A DNA stretch of 64,000 nt, taken from contig CAZEJG010000004.1 in assembly GCA_964511625.1 (NCBI GenBank), positions 124,001-188,000 of the forward strand, in the 5' to 3' direction. The stretch comes from Pseudohoeflea sp964511625 (GTDB lineage Bacteria > Pseudomonadota > Alphaproteobacteria > Rhizobiales > Rhizobiaceae). Both the position numbers and the translations under genes were made by a program. Position 1 is the first letter of the stretch; the number at the start of each line of letters is the position of its first letter. The notes beneath the pieces were generated by a model. That model was not told where the DNA came from. It was given only the letters and a program-made list of their open reading frames with translations, and made no database searches. Below, piece after piece: positions 53,162 through 61,343 of this stretch.

Positions 53162-54850
53162 TCAGGCCGCTTCCGCGCCCGCCCATTGGCGAAGGATCTT
53201 GGCGGCACGCTCCTCGTTGATTTCGACCATGCGGGCCAATCGACGTTCCGGGCCTTCCTTGATGCGTCGGCTGGAGACTTCGCTCTCCTCGGCCTCGAAG
53301 CCGAGTTCGCCTTCGCTGGCATCGAACCCGAAATCCGCTCCGAAGCCTTCCATCGCCGCGCCGCCGGCTGCCCCCATCGGTGCGGGGCTGAAGTCGGGCA
53401 GTTCGAGGCCGAGTTCGTCACCCTCGGCTTCGGCATCGGCCTTGGCACGGGTTCCGAAGGTGGCGCCGAGCAAGGGTCGGAAGCCGAAGAACACCAGGAG
53501 GGCGGCGACTGCGATGAATGCGATCGCGTTGATGATCGTGCCCAGCTGTGCCTGCAGCGCATCCATGAAGCCCGGCTGCGCGGCGTCGGCTGTCAGGAGC
53601 TCACTTGCCAGGAATTCCATCGTGGTGATGGAGGCGCTGTCGCCGCGATCGGCATCCAGACCGGCCGCGGTATCGACGATCTGGCGCAATTCGGCGATGT
53701 AGGCGTTGATGTCCGCATCGGTCGGCTGGCCACCGAGCATGCTCGCCACGCGCGCCTTGTTGACCACCACTGCGATGGACAGCTTTTCCACCGAATAGCT
53801 GTTACGAACCGTGTTGATGGTCTTCTGGTTGATCTCGTAGTTGGTCTGCTCTTCCTTGCGCTCGGCCTGGTCGCTGGACTTGGGGCCAGCGGCCGTGGCC
53901 GGGGTCTGATCCGGAATGTTCTGCTCCACGGTTGCGGGCGATTGGGTGGAGGACTGGTTCGACTCCTGGTTCTCACGGGTGACCCGCGTCGACCGTTCGA
54001 CCCGGGATTCGGGGTCGAAGATCGTTTCCTGGATCTGCTGGCTGTCAGTGTTGACCGCGGCCGTCACGCTCGTGCGGAAGTTCTCGATGCCGAGGAAGGG
54101 CGCGAGCGCGCGATCTATGTTTTCCTGCACCTCGTTCTGCACGAGCTGGACGATGGAGAGCGAGCGGTTGAGGTTGGAGTTGGAAAAATCATCGCCCGAA
54201 GCGAGAAGCTTGCCGGTGGCGTCGAGCACGGTCACCTCGTCGACGCTCAGGCCGGGAACCGACGAGGCGACGAGATGGCGGATGGATTCGGCGGCGCGAT
54301 TGGCCGTGGCGCTGTTGGTCCGGACCATGACGGAAGCAGACGGCTTCTGCTCGCCGCGGCGGAAGTTGCCGCGGTCGGCCAGCACGATATGGACGCGTGC
54401 CGCGGAAATGCCGTTGATCGACTGGATCGTGCGGGCGATTTCACCTTCCAGCGCACGAACGCGGGTGACTTCCTGCATGAAGCTCGTCAGACCGAGCGAG
54501 CCGACCTGGTCGAAAAGTTCATAGCCCGACGTCGAGGAAGAAGGTAGCCCGCGTTCGGCGAGCAACATGCGCGCCCGGCCGGTCGTACCGGCAGGCACGT
54601 TGATCGACGAGCCGTCGGTGCCGGTCGAGAAATCGATGTTGTTTTCAGCGAGGACCTGGGAAATCTGAGCGACGTCTTCGCCCGACAGACCGATATAGAG
54701 GGTTTCGCGCGTCGGCTTGTTGAGAAACAAGCCTGCACCGATGATCAGCGCGATCGCGGCAAGGCCCACGGCTCCGAGACCGATGAGTTTGCCCTGCCCC
54801 AGTCCTGCCAGGTTTTTCCCGATTTGTGAAAGCTGGTCCCACAGATTCAT
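53162..54850 (-). CDS. fliF: flagellar MS-ring protein FliF
   Basis: A 562-residue inner-membrane ring protein, the base of the flagellum. It has an N-terminal membrane helix (about residues 24-44), the ring-building segments (LLAERGLPSSSTSGYELFDQVGSLGLTSFMQEVTRVRALEGEIARTIQSI; SASVMVRTNSATANRAAESIRHLVASSVPGL), a second helix near residue 440 and a cytoplasmic FliG-binding tail ending ERAAKILRQWAGAE. It lies 107 bp after cheT and is probably the last gene of the che transcript or has its own promoter. Confidence 0.96.
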   Translation of the reverse strand: MNLWDQLSQIGKNLAGLGQGKLIGLGAVGLAAIALIIGAGLFLNKPTRETLYIGLSGEDVAQISQVLAENNIDFSTGTDGSSINVPAGTTGRARMLLAERGLPSSSTSGYELFDQVGSLGLTSFMQEVTRVRALEGEIARTIQSINGISAARVHIVLADRGNFRRGEQKPSASVMVRTNSATANRAAESIRHLVASSVPGLSVDEVTVLDATGKLLASGDDFSNSNLNRSLSIVQLVQNEVQENIDRALAPFLGIENFRTSVTAAVNTDSQQIQETIFDPESRVERSTRVTRENQESNQSSTQSPATVEQNIPDQTPATAAGPKSSDQAERKEEQTNYEINQKTINTVRNSYSVEKLSIAVVVNKARVASMLGGQPTDADINAYIAELRQIVDTAAGLDADRGDSASITTMEFLASELLTADAAQPGFMDALQAQLGTIINAIAFIAVAALLVFFGFRPLLGATFGTRAKADAEAEGDELGLELPDFSPAPMGAAGGAAMEGFGADFGFDASEGELGFEAEESEVSSRRIKEGPERRLARMVEINEERAAKILRQWAGAEAA

Positions 54851-54957
54851 TCTGTACCCACGCCGCCCAATAGTGTTCCAGGCTTCCAGTGCCCTTGAGC
54901 GACACTAGAGAGCGAAACTTGCGCGAGGGTGTCGGATCGACCGGACGCGAGCGCCGG

Positions 54958-55347
54958 TCAGAAGAAGTCGAGGTCTCCCGAGGCGGCCTGATAGACCACG
55001 GCCGAGGATTTCGTATCGACGGCGGCCCTCAATCTTGCCTTCATGTCCGAAAGCGTAACGAGATTGAGCGCGGTCGTGATGTCGACCAGATGGCCGACAT
55101 CGAGTTCGTCTCCAAGGCAATCGAGAAAAGAGGCAAGCCCCTTTGCCTTCTGCACAGCCAGGTCCACGCCCTGCAACAGACGCATGTGCTCCGGAGATTC
55201 GAGATACTCTTCCGACTGGCCATCCGACAGCATCGGCTCGAGTTGCTCGATCAGCGTTGCGACGTCACGCAGTTCGCCGCTCACCCTTCCGATGACATCG
55301 AAGAGGGGCTCGAGCGCGTCCTGCGTGTTCAACTCGCCTGTTGCCAT
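54958..55347 (-). CDS. cheT: chemotaxis protein CheT (CheZ-like DxxxQ phosphatase candidate)
   Basis: A 129-residue helical cytoplasmic protein last in the che genes, the place of cheT in Sinorhizobium, whose product is reported to act in signal termination and adaptation. It contains D62-LAV-Q66, the DxxxQ motif by which CheZ-type phosphatases attack phospho-CheY. The in-frame upstream extension (57 residues, Arg/Pro-rich) overlaps cheD and is rejected; ATG 55347 lies 13 bp after the cheD stop. Confidence 0.8.
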   Translation of the reverse strand: MATGELNTQDALEPLFDVIGRVSGELRDVATLIEQLEPMLSDGQSEEYLESPEHMRLLQGVDLAVQKAKGLASFLDCLGDELDVGHLVDITTALNLVTLSDMKARLRAAVDTKSSAVVYQAASGDLDFF

Positions 55348-55360
55348 GTTGCGGACCTTT

Positions 55361-55921
55361 CTAGAAAAATTCGACCGACGTCTCGACGGGCTTCTGAACT
55401 GCGGGCTTCGGAGGTGCCTGCTCTGCGGCAACCGTCTGGCGGGTTTCGGCGCCGGTGAGCGGGATCTGGCGAGCGCGTCCACTGACGGGCCAGTACTCCA
55501 GCTTGCGGCCATTGTCACCGCCGACGTTCATGCCGACGATCTTGATACCTTCGTCCTTGAGAAACCGCTCGGCGAAGAGCGCATTCTGCTCTCCGATGTT
55601 CGAGAAGGTTGCAATCGTCTTGGCGCCACCGATGATCTTGGCTTCGAGGCGATCGCGTCTCGCCCCGGCCTTGAGCAGCCCGTTGATGAGCAATTCCATC
55701 AGATGGACCCCGTAGCGGGTCGCCTCGCTTCCGGTCGACGGCGACGAGCCGTTTCCCGGAAGAAGGAAATGGTTCATTCCGCCAACACCAGCGACCGGAT
55801 CGCGCATGCAGGCAGCCACACAGGATCCGAGGATGGTGCTGAGCACGACATCCGGGTCGCTCGAAACCTTGTATTCGCCTTGAATGACGTGAACGCGACG
55901 GACCGAAGGGTCATATGTCAC
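55361..55921 (-). CDS. cheD: chemoreceptor glutamine deamidase CheD
   Basis: A 186-residue enzyme that deamidates receptor glutamines and binds phosphatases. Catalytic pattern: ILGSCVAAC (Cys near residue 33) and GGMNHFLLP (His near residue 50). The C-terminus is a Pro/Gln-rich tail. It overlaps cheY2 by 4 bp. Confidence 0.93.
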   Translation of the reverse strand: MTYDPSVRRVHVIQGEYKVSSDPDVVLSTILGSCVAACMRDPVAGVGGMNHFLLPGNGSSPSTGSEATRYGVHLMELLINGLLKAGARRDRLEAKIIGGAKTIATFSNIGEQNALFAERFLKDEGIKIVGMNVGGDNGRKLEYWPVSGRARQIPLTGAETRQTVAAEQAPPKPAVQKPVETSVEFF

Positions 55922-56307
55922 TTGAGCGCTCCAAACACGGCTTCGATCGCCGCCTGCATTTTCGGGATCGTGAACGGCTTGGCCAGCACATTGTTGGCAC
56001 CAAGTGCCGCGGCCTTCTGCACCAGCGCCCGGTCGCCCTGGGCCGTGAGCATGATGAAGGCTGCCCGCTTGGTGGCGGGATTGGAACGCACTGCCTGCAG
56101 CAGGCCCAATCCATCCATCTTCGGCATGTTGAAGTCCGAGATCACCAGGTGATGGGGCTGCTGGGCCATGATCTTCATGCCCTGCTCGCCGTCACCGGCG
56201 ACGGTGATTTGCTTGAAGCCCAGCTGCTGGAGCGCATCGCCGAGAAGCAACCTGCTCGTGACCTGATCGTCCACGATCAGGACTTTGATTTTCTCTGCAA
56301 TAGACAT
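55918..56307 (-). CDS. cheY2: response regulator CheY2
   Basis: A 129-residue single-domain receiver. D13-D14 form the acidic pair, D58 (VISDFNMPKMDG) is the phosphoacceptor, followed by MLTAQGD and LAKPF. In Sinorhizobium CheY2 controls motor speed while CheY1 acts as a phosphate sink; the assignment here rests on gene order. The start shares 1 bp with the cheB stop. Confidence 0.92.
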   Translation of the reverse strand: MSIAEKIKVLIVDDQVTSRLLLGDALQQLGFKQITVAGDGEQGMKIMAQQPHHLVISDFNMPKMDGLGLLQAVRSNPATKRAAFIMLTAQGDRALVQKAAALGANNVLAKPFTIPKMQAAIEAVFGALK

Positions 56308-57356
56308 TACGCGACCCTATCCTTGCGTGTGGTGGTGGAACGGAGAATCTCCTCCCCGATTTCATTGAGCGGCAGTTGCGTGGCGACCGCGCCTATCTCA
56401 TAGGCGACCCTGGGCATGCCATAAACAACGCTTGTTTTCTCGTCCTGGCCGATTGTCGTCGCACCGGCCTGACGCATGTTCATCAGGCCCCGTGCACCGT
56501 CTCTCCCCATACCGGTCAGGATGATTCCCACGGCACGCCCACCTGCGAGACTTGCGACGGAATCGAATAGGACGTCCACGGACGGCCGGTGGCCATTCAC
56601 CGGTCCGCGCTCTACCAGGCGGCAGGCGGGAGCCGAGGGGTTACCGATTTCGAGATGCTGGTCGCCACCAGGAGCGAGATAGACCCGGCCGATCTCCAGC
56701 CGATCGCCGTCCTCGGCCTCCTTGACCCGCGGTTTGCAAACCCTGTCGAGACGCTGTGCGAAACTCTTGGTGAAGGCGGCGGGCATGTGCTGGGTGATGA
56801 CCGTCGGCGGGCAGTTTTCCGGAAATTTGGACAGGACCTGGATCAAGGCTTCCACCCCGCCGGTCGACGCCCCGATGGCAATAATCTTGCGCGAAGGTGC
56901 ATAGTGATAGGCAGCCGATTTCGTCGCTTCGATCACCGGGGCTGGTGTCGCGCGATGCTTGTGGCCCTGTGAACGGGCAGCGGCCTTGACCGTTTCGGTC
57001 AGGCCGGCGAAAGGCACCGAGTCACCGGGCGCGGGCTTGCCGACGCAATCGAAAGCGCCGATCTCGAGAGCGGCCAGCGTTGCCTGCGCACCGCGATGCG
57101 TCAGGGTTGAAACCATGATCACCGGCATCGGGCGCAACGTCATGATCTTTTCGAGGAACTCGAGCCCGTTCATGTTGGGCATCTCGATATCGAGCGTGAC
57201 CACGTCCGGATTGAGCTGCTTGATCGCGGAACGTGCCTCCATGGCGTCGCCGGCTTCACCGACAACCTCGATCGCGGGATCGGCGGACAGCACATTGCGA
57301 ATAAGGCCACGCATCGTGGCGGAATCGTCCACCACCAGAACTCTTGCCTTGGTCAT
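56307..57356 (-). CDS. cheB: chemotaxis methylesterase CheB
   Basis: A 349-residue two-domain enzyme that removes receptor methyl groups or deamidates glutamines. The receiver domain has D56 (TLDIEMP). The esterase domain has the catalytic triad S164 (GASTGG), H190 (ITQHM) and D286 (GMGRDGA). An in-frame upstream start overlaps cheR deeply and is rejected; ATG 57356 overlaps the cheR stop by 4 bp. Confidence 0.96.
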   Translation of the reverse strand: MTKARVLVVDDSATMRGLIRNVLSADPAIEVVGEAGDAMEARSAIKQLNPDVVTLDIEMPNMNGLEFLEKIMTLRPMPVIMVSTLTHRGAQATLAALEIGAFDCVGKPAPGDSVPFAGLTETVKAAARSQGHKHRATPAPVIEATKSAAYHYAPSRKIIAIGASTGGVEALIQVLSKFPENCPPTVITQHMPAAFTKSFAQRLDRVCKPRVKEAEDGDRLEIGRVYLAPGGDQHLEIGNPSAPACRLVERGPVNGHRPSVDVLFDSVASLAGGRAVGIILTGMGRDGARGLMNMRQAGATTIGQDEKTSVVYGMPRVAYEIGAVATQLPLNEIGEEILRSTTTRKDRVA

Positions 57357-58243
57357 TTGCGCTCTCCTGTCCCGCGATAGCGGTAGGTCGTGATGCCTAC
57401 GTTGTCGAACCAGTCCTTCGCCTCGCCCCACAGTCGTTCGGAGTGGCCAATATAGAGGTGCCCCGAAGCAGGGAGCATCTCCGCGTAGCGCGTCCAGATT
57501 CTCGCCTGCGTCTGCTCGTCGAAATAGATGACCACGTTACGGCAGAAAATCACGTCGAACGGCCCCTTGAACGGCCAGGACCGCATCAGGTTGAGTTCCC
57601 GGTAGGTGATCAGCGACTTGACGCGCGCATCGACCTCGAAACCGCCCTGTGCTGCGCGACGGAAATACTGGTTGCGCATCGCCGGTTCCACGGTATCGAG
57701 CGAGCTCTCCTCGTAGATGCCGTTTCGCGCCTTATCCAGAATCTTCGGATCGATGTCGGTGGCAAGGATCTTGAAATCGTGATTGGCGGCTTCCGGAAAC
57801 GCCTTGAGCGCTGTCAGGGCGATCGAATAGGGCTCGGACCCGTCGGAGCAGCCGGCCGACCAGATGCGGACCCGGCCTCCCGACTTCGCCCGGGCGATGA
57901 GTCCCGGCATGACTGTCTTTTCGAGGTGCTCGAAATGATGGTTTTCGCGAAAGAACTTGGTGAAGTTGGTGGTCAGCGCCGAGAGCATCTCGCGGCGTTC
58001 GGCCGCCCCCTCTTCCCCCGCGACAAAGCGGCAATAGTCGCTGAAGGCGGTAAAACCGAGCCTGCGCAGTCGTTTCGAAAGTCGCGAATAGACGAGCGAA
58101 GCCTTCGTATCGTTCAGGGCAATTCCCGCATCGGCGTGGATCATCGCGGCAATATCCGCCAGATCCCGCCGCGTCATGGGAAACTCCCCCGATACGACGC
58201 ATTCATCCTGTTTGGTGCCAGCGGCCATTACGCTCGTGTTCAT
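57353..58243 (-). CDS. cheR: chemotaxis protein methyltransferase CheR
   Basis: A 296-residue SAM-dependent enzyme that methylates receptor glutamates. It has an N-terminal helical domain and a C-terminal SAM fold with RIWSAGCSDGSEPYSIAL (about residues 126-143) and FDVIFCRNVVIYFD near 230. It lies 33 bp after cheA with no cheW between them. Confidence 0.95.
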   Translation of the reverse strand: MNTSVMAAGTKQDECVVSGEFPMTRRDLADIAAMIHADAGIALNDTKASLVYSRLSKRLRRLGFTAFSDYCRFVAGEEGAAERREMLSALTTNFTKFFRENHHFEHLEKTVMPGLIARAKSGGRVRIWSAGCSDGSEPYSIALTALKAFPEAANHDFKILATDIDPKILDKARNGIYEESSLDTVEPAMRNQYFRRAAQGGFEVDARVKSLITYRELNLMRSWPFKGPFDVIFCRNVVIYFDEQTQARIWTRYAEMLPASGHLYIGHSERLWGEAKDWFDNVGITTYRYRGTGERK

Positions 58244-58276
58244 CGAACTCTGTCTTTCCTGATGGTCGAGAGCGGC

Positions 58277-60643
58277 TTAACTTGCAGCCGCCAACGACAT
58301 GTCTCCACGCATCGATTGACCCCGTGACGCCGCCACCACGGAATCCACGTCCAGGATCAGGGCCACACGCCCGTCTCCGAGAATGGTTGCGGCCGCGATT
58401 CCCGGCACGCTGCTGTAATTTGCCTCCAAAGACTTAATGACTACCTGACGCTGCCCCTGGATCGCATCGACCATGAGCGCACGCTGTCCACCGCCCTCGC
58501 TTTCCACCAGAAGCGCGACACCCTGGATGGGATCGGCGTAGTCGGGACGGAAGCGCAGGATGTGGCCGACGTCGACGAGCGGGCAGAAGGTATCGCGGAT
58601 CGCGATGAGCCGCTGGTTGGCGCCGAAGGAATGAATGTGCTGCTTCTCCGGCTGCAGGGTCTCGACGATCGCAGTCAGCGGGACCACCAGTGTCTGGCCG
58701 GCCACGGTGACGACCATGCCGTCGAGAACGGCAAGCGTCAGCGGAAGGCTCATCGTGAAGGTCGATCCCTTGCCGGGGGTCGACGAGATGCTGATGCGGC
58801 CGCCGAGCGACTGGATCGAGCGCTTGACCACGTCCATGCCGACGCCACGGCCGGAAATGTCCGACAGCTTTTCGGCAGTCGAGAAACCGGGGTGGAAGAT
58901 CAGGTTGTCGATCTCCTCGTCCGACAGATTCGTGTCGGCCGTGATCAGCCCGTTTTCGATGGCCTTCTTGCGAACGCGCTCGCGATTGATGCCGGCACCG
59001 TCGTCGGCGATTTCGATGACGATACGGCCGGAGCGGTGCTTGGCAGAAAGCCGCAGTACACCTTCCGGGGTCTTGCCCGCGGCTTCGCGCTTCTCGGGCG
59101 TTTCGAGACCGTGGTCGACCGCGTTGCGGATCATGTGGGTCAGCGGCTCGGCGAGCTTGTCGATGACTGTCTTGTCGACCTCGGTGTTTTCGCCTTCGGT
59201 CACCAGACGGACGCTCTTGCCGGTCATGTCGGCGATTTCGCGAACGATACGCGACATGCGCTGGAAGACCGGCTTGACCGGCTGGGCGCGGATCGCCATC
59301 ACCGAGTCCTGGATCTCGCGCGTCAGCTGCTGGAGTTCCTCGAGGCCGAGGTTGATCGCCGAGGCGCCACCGGTTTCGTTTTCGACGACACTCTGCGCCA
59401 GCATGGCTTGGTTGATGACGAGCTCGCCGACAAGGTTGATGAGGCGGTCGACGCGGTCGAGATCGACGCGGATTGTCTGTGGCGCGGCCGGCACGGCCGC
59501 AACGGCGGCGGCCTTCTGGCGTTCACTGTTGGCGGCGATGGCGGCATTGGCGGCAGGAAGATCAGGCGCGGGCTGTTCCACCGCTTCGGCCGAAGCCTTT
59601 GGCGCGGCCGGTGCGGGCGCAACGGGCGCGGGCTCCTCGGCGACCGGAGCGTCCTCCGCCACGGTTTCCGCAGCGTCGCCGCCATCAAGCAGGGAAAGAT
59701 CGAACGGAACCGGAGCCATCGGGGACTCTTCGGCGGTTTCGCCGGCTGTCGTTTCCGGCATTTCCACATTCGCGCCGCCGGCGGAGATATCGAGCTGGCA
59801 GTCCCACTCGACAAATTCGAAAACGGAGCGGAGATCTTCCTCTGCACTGTCCGTGCTGATCTCGATGACCCAGGACAGATAGGCGCCTTCCGGGTCGAGC
59901 TTGTCGATCGCGGGAAGATCCTCGCTCTCGCAGCGCACCCGCATCTCGCCGAGTTTGGCGAGGTCGCGCAGCAACAAGACGGTTTCGTTGCCGTTGGCGT
60001 AGAGATCGGATCGCGGCTTGAACGTGATGGTGTATTTGCTCTTCTGACCTTCGTCGCCCGCCGCGGCCGTCTGGGCGTCCGGGGAGGCGTCCTCGTCCGA
60101 GAACTCGTCGAAGGAGAAGGGAACCGGCTGGAAGCCACTGTCGTCGGTGGGTGCAGGCGCTGCTTCCTGCTTGGCCTCGGGTGCAGCCGCTGCTGGCGCC
60201 GCTGCCGCCACGGGTGCCGCAGCTGCGGGAGCGGCGGCCGGGGCTGCCGTGTCCGGCGTTTCACCGCGGGCCAGTGCCTCCAGTTCCTTCGCCAGCACGC
60301 CGGTACGCTCGGCGTCCACAGAACCGCCCTCGCGGGCGGCGGCTGTGAGGTCGGCAAGCACGTCTGCCGATCGCAGCATGACCTTCAGGACTTCCTGACT
60401 CGGTTCGAGCGTTTGGGATCGAACGCAATCAAGAGTCGTCTCAAAGACATGGGCGAAGCCGACCAGATCATCCAGTCCGAAAGCTCCGGCTCCGCCCTTG
60501 ATGGAGTGGACCGCGCGAAAAACGGCATTGACCGTTTCCGGATCCGTATCGCCATCGTTGAGAGCGAGCAGACCTGTCTCCAGCTCGGCGAGTTGTTCCT
60601 CGCACTCCTGGAAGAAGATCTCCTTGATTTCATTCATATCCAT
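58277..60643 (-). CDS. cheA: chemotaxis histidine kinase CheA
   Basis: A 788-residue kinase that phosphorylates CheY1, CheY2 and CheB. The P1 domain has H46 (AVHSIKGGAGAF). A Pro/Ala-rich linker (about 130-165) leads to a P2-like region; another Ala/Pro linker precedes P3 (VDLDRVDRLINLVGELVINQAML). The P4 ATP-binding motifs are NAVDHGLETP, DDGAGIN and GRGVGMDVV. The C-terminal P5 CheW-like domain begins near residue 645. It is 11 bp after cheY1. Confidence 0.97.
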   Translation of the reverse strand: MDMNEIKEIFFQECEEQLAELETGLLALNDGDTDPETVNAVFRAVHSIKGGAGAFGLDDLVGFAHVFETTLDCVRSQTLEPSQEVLKVMLRSADVLADLTAAAREGGSVDAERTGVLAKELEALARGETPDTAAPAAAPAAAAPVAAAAPAAAAPEAKQEAAPAPTDDSGFQPVPFSFDEFSDEDASPDAQTAAAGDEGQKSKYTITFKPRSDLYANGNETVLLLRDLAKLGEMRVRCESEDLPAIDKLDPEGAYLSWVIEISTDSAEEDLRSVFEFVEWDCQLDISAGGANVEMPETTAGETAEESPMAPVPFDLSLLDGGDAAETVAEDAPVAEEPAPVAPAPAAPKASAEAVEQPAPDLPAANAAIAANSERQKAAAVAAVPAAPQTIRVDLDRVDRLINLVGELVINQAMLAQSVVENETGGASAINLGLEELQQLTREIQDSVMAIRAQPVKPVFQRMSRIVREIADMTGKSVRLVTEGENTEVDKTVIDKLAEPLTHMIRNAVDHGLETPEKREAAGKTPEGVLRLSAKHRSGRIVIEIADDGAGINRERVRKKAIENGLITADTNLSDEEIDNLIFHPGFSTAEKLSDISGRGVGMDVVKRSIQSLGGRISISSTPGKGSTFTMSLPLTLAVLDGMVVTVAGQTLVVPLTAIVETLQPEKQHIHSFGANQRLIAIRDTFCPLVDVGHILRFRPDYADPIQGVALLVESEGGGQRALMVDAIQGQRQVVIKSLEANYSSVPGIAAATILGDGRVALILDVDSVVAASRGQSMRGDMSLAAAS

Positions 60644-60654
60644 AGCGGCTATCC

Positions 60655-61023
60655 TCAGGCGGTAACCCGCTCGATTGCGGCGATCAGTTTCGTGGGGTCG
60701 AACGGCTTGACGATCCAGCCAGTGGCACCGGCCTCGCGAGCCCGGTTCTTCTTCTCCGGATCACTTTCGGTGGTCAGGACGAGGATCGGGATCGCACGAT
60801 AGCGGTCGTTCCGGCGAACACCTTCAATGAAACCGAAACCGTCGAGACGAGGCATGTTGATGTCGGTGACGATGACGTCCGGATCGGACTCCTCGAGCAC
60901 TTCCAGACCTTCGACGCCGTCTTCCGCCTGCACGGTTTCGAAACCGGCATTGTTGAGCGTGACCAGCAGCATGTTGCGGATGGTACGGGAGTCATCCACC
61001 GTCAGAACTTTCTTCTTCATCAT
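60655..61023 (-). CDS. cheY1: response regulator CheY1
   Basis: A 122-residue single-domain receiver: acidic pair D10-D11, phosphoacceptor D54 (VTDINMPRLDG), TTES and VKPF. By position, between cheS and cheA, it is CheY1, which in Sinorhizobium drains phosphate from CheA rather than binding the motor. The start overlaps the cheS stop by 4 bp; the second Met (61020) is an alternative start. Confidence 0.92.
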   Translation of the reverse strand: MMKKKVLTVDDSRTIRNMLLVTLNNAGFETVQAEDGVEGLEVLEESDPDVIVTDINMPRLDGFGFIEGVRRNDRYRAIPILVLTTESDPEKKNRAREAGATGWIVKPFDPTKLIAAIERVTA

Positions 61024-61322
61024 ATGATCTCCATGGGGACTACAGATTCGTCGGAGATTCCGAGAAGCTGGAGCGTCCTAGCGAATGTTTCGGATGCTTG
61101 GTTGACAGAGAAGGCACGTCCGGCCGTACGCCAGCTTTCGGCGGCGGACAGCAGCACCTGCACGCATTGCGCACCGACGCGCGACACTTCCGATGCGTCG
61201 ACGGCGATGTTTTTTTCCTGCAGCGCCAGCACTTGTTCATGGAGCCTGCTGGCGGCAGTGAGATCCAGCACCGCAGGCAGCTTGAGCACATGCGGTGCTT
61301 CTTCAGAACTGGTCATGGACAC
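61020..61322 (-). CDS. cheS: STAS-domain chemotaxis protein CheS
   Basis: A 100-residue STAS-type protein (LPAVLDLTAASRLHEQVLALQEKNIAVDASEVSRVGAQCVQVLLSAAESW). In Sinorhizobium CheS binds CheA and speeds dephosphorylation of CheY1. Usual STAS phosphoacceptor-like Ser/Thr surroundings (SEVSRVGAQ) are present. It lies 21 bp after the receptor gene. Confidence 0.88.
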   Translation of the reverse strand: MSMTSSEEAPHVLKLPAVLDLTAASRLHEQVLALQEKNIAVDASEVSRVGAQCVQVLLSAAESWRTAGRAFSVNQASETFARTLQLLGISDESVVPMEII

Positions 61323-61343
61323 CTCTCCAGTTTCCTTGAGTTA

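Noticed and set aside
55348..55518. 57-residue extension of CheT
   Set aside because: An Arg/Pro-rich shadow of the cheD 3' end. The ATG at 55347 follows the cheD stop by 13 bp.
58562..60802. 746-codon open frame antisense to cheA
   Set aside because: Low-complexity Arg/Gly/Asp translation mirroring the Ala/Pro-rich cheA codons. cheA has all kinase motifs.
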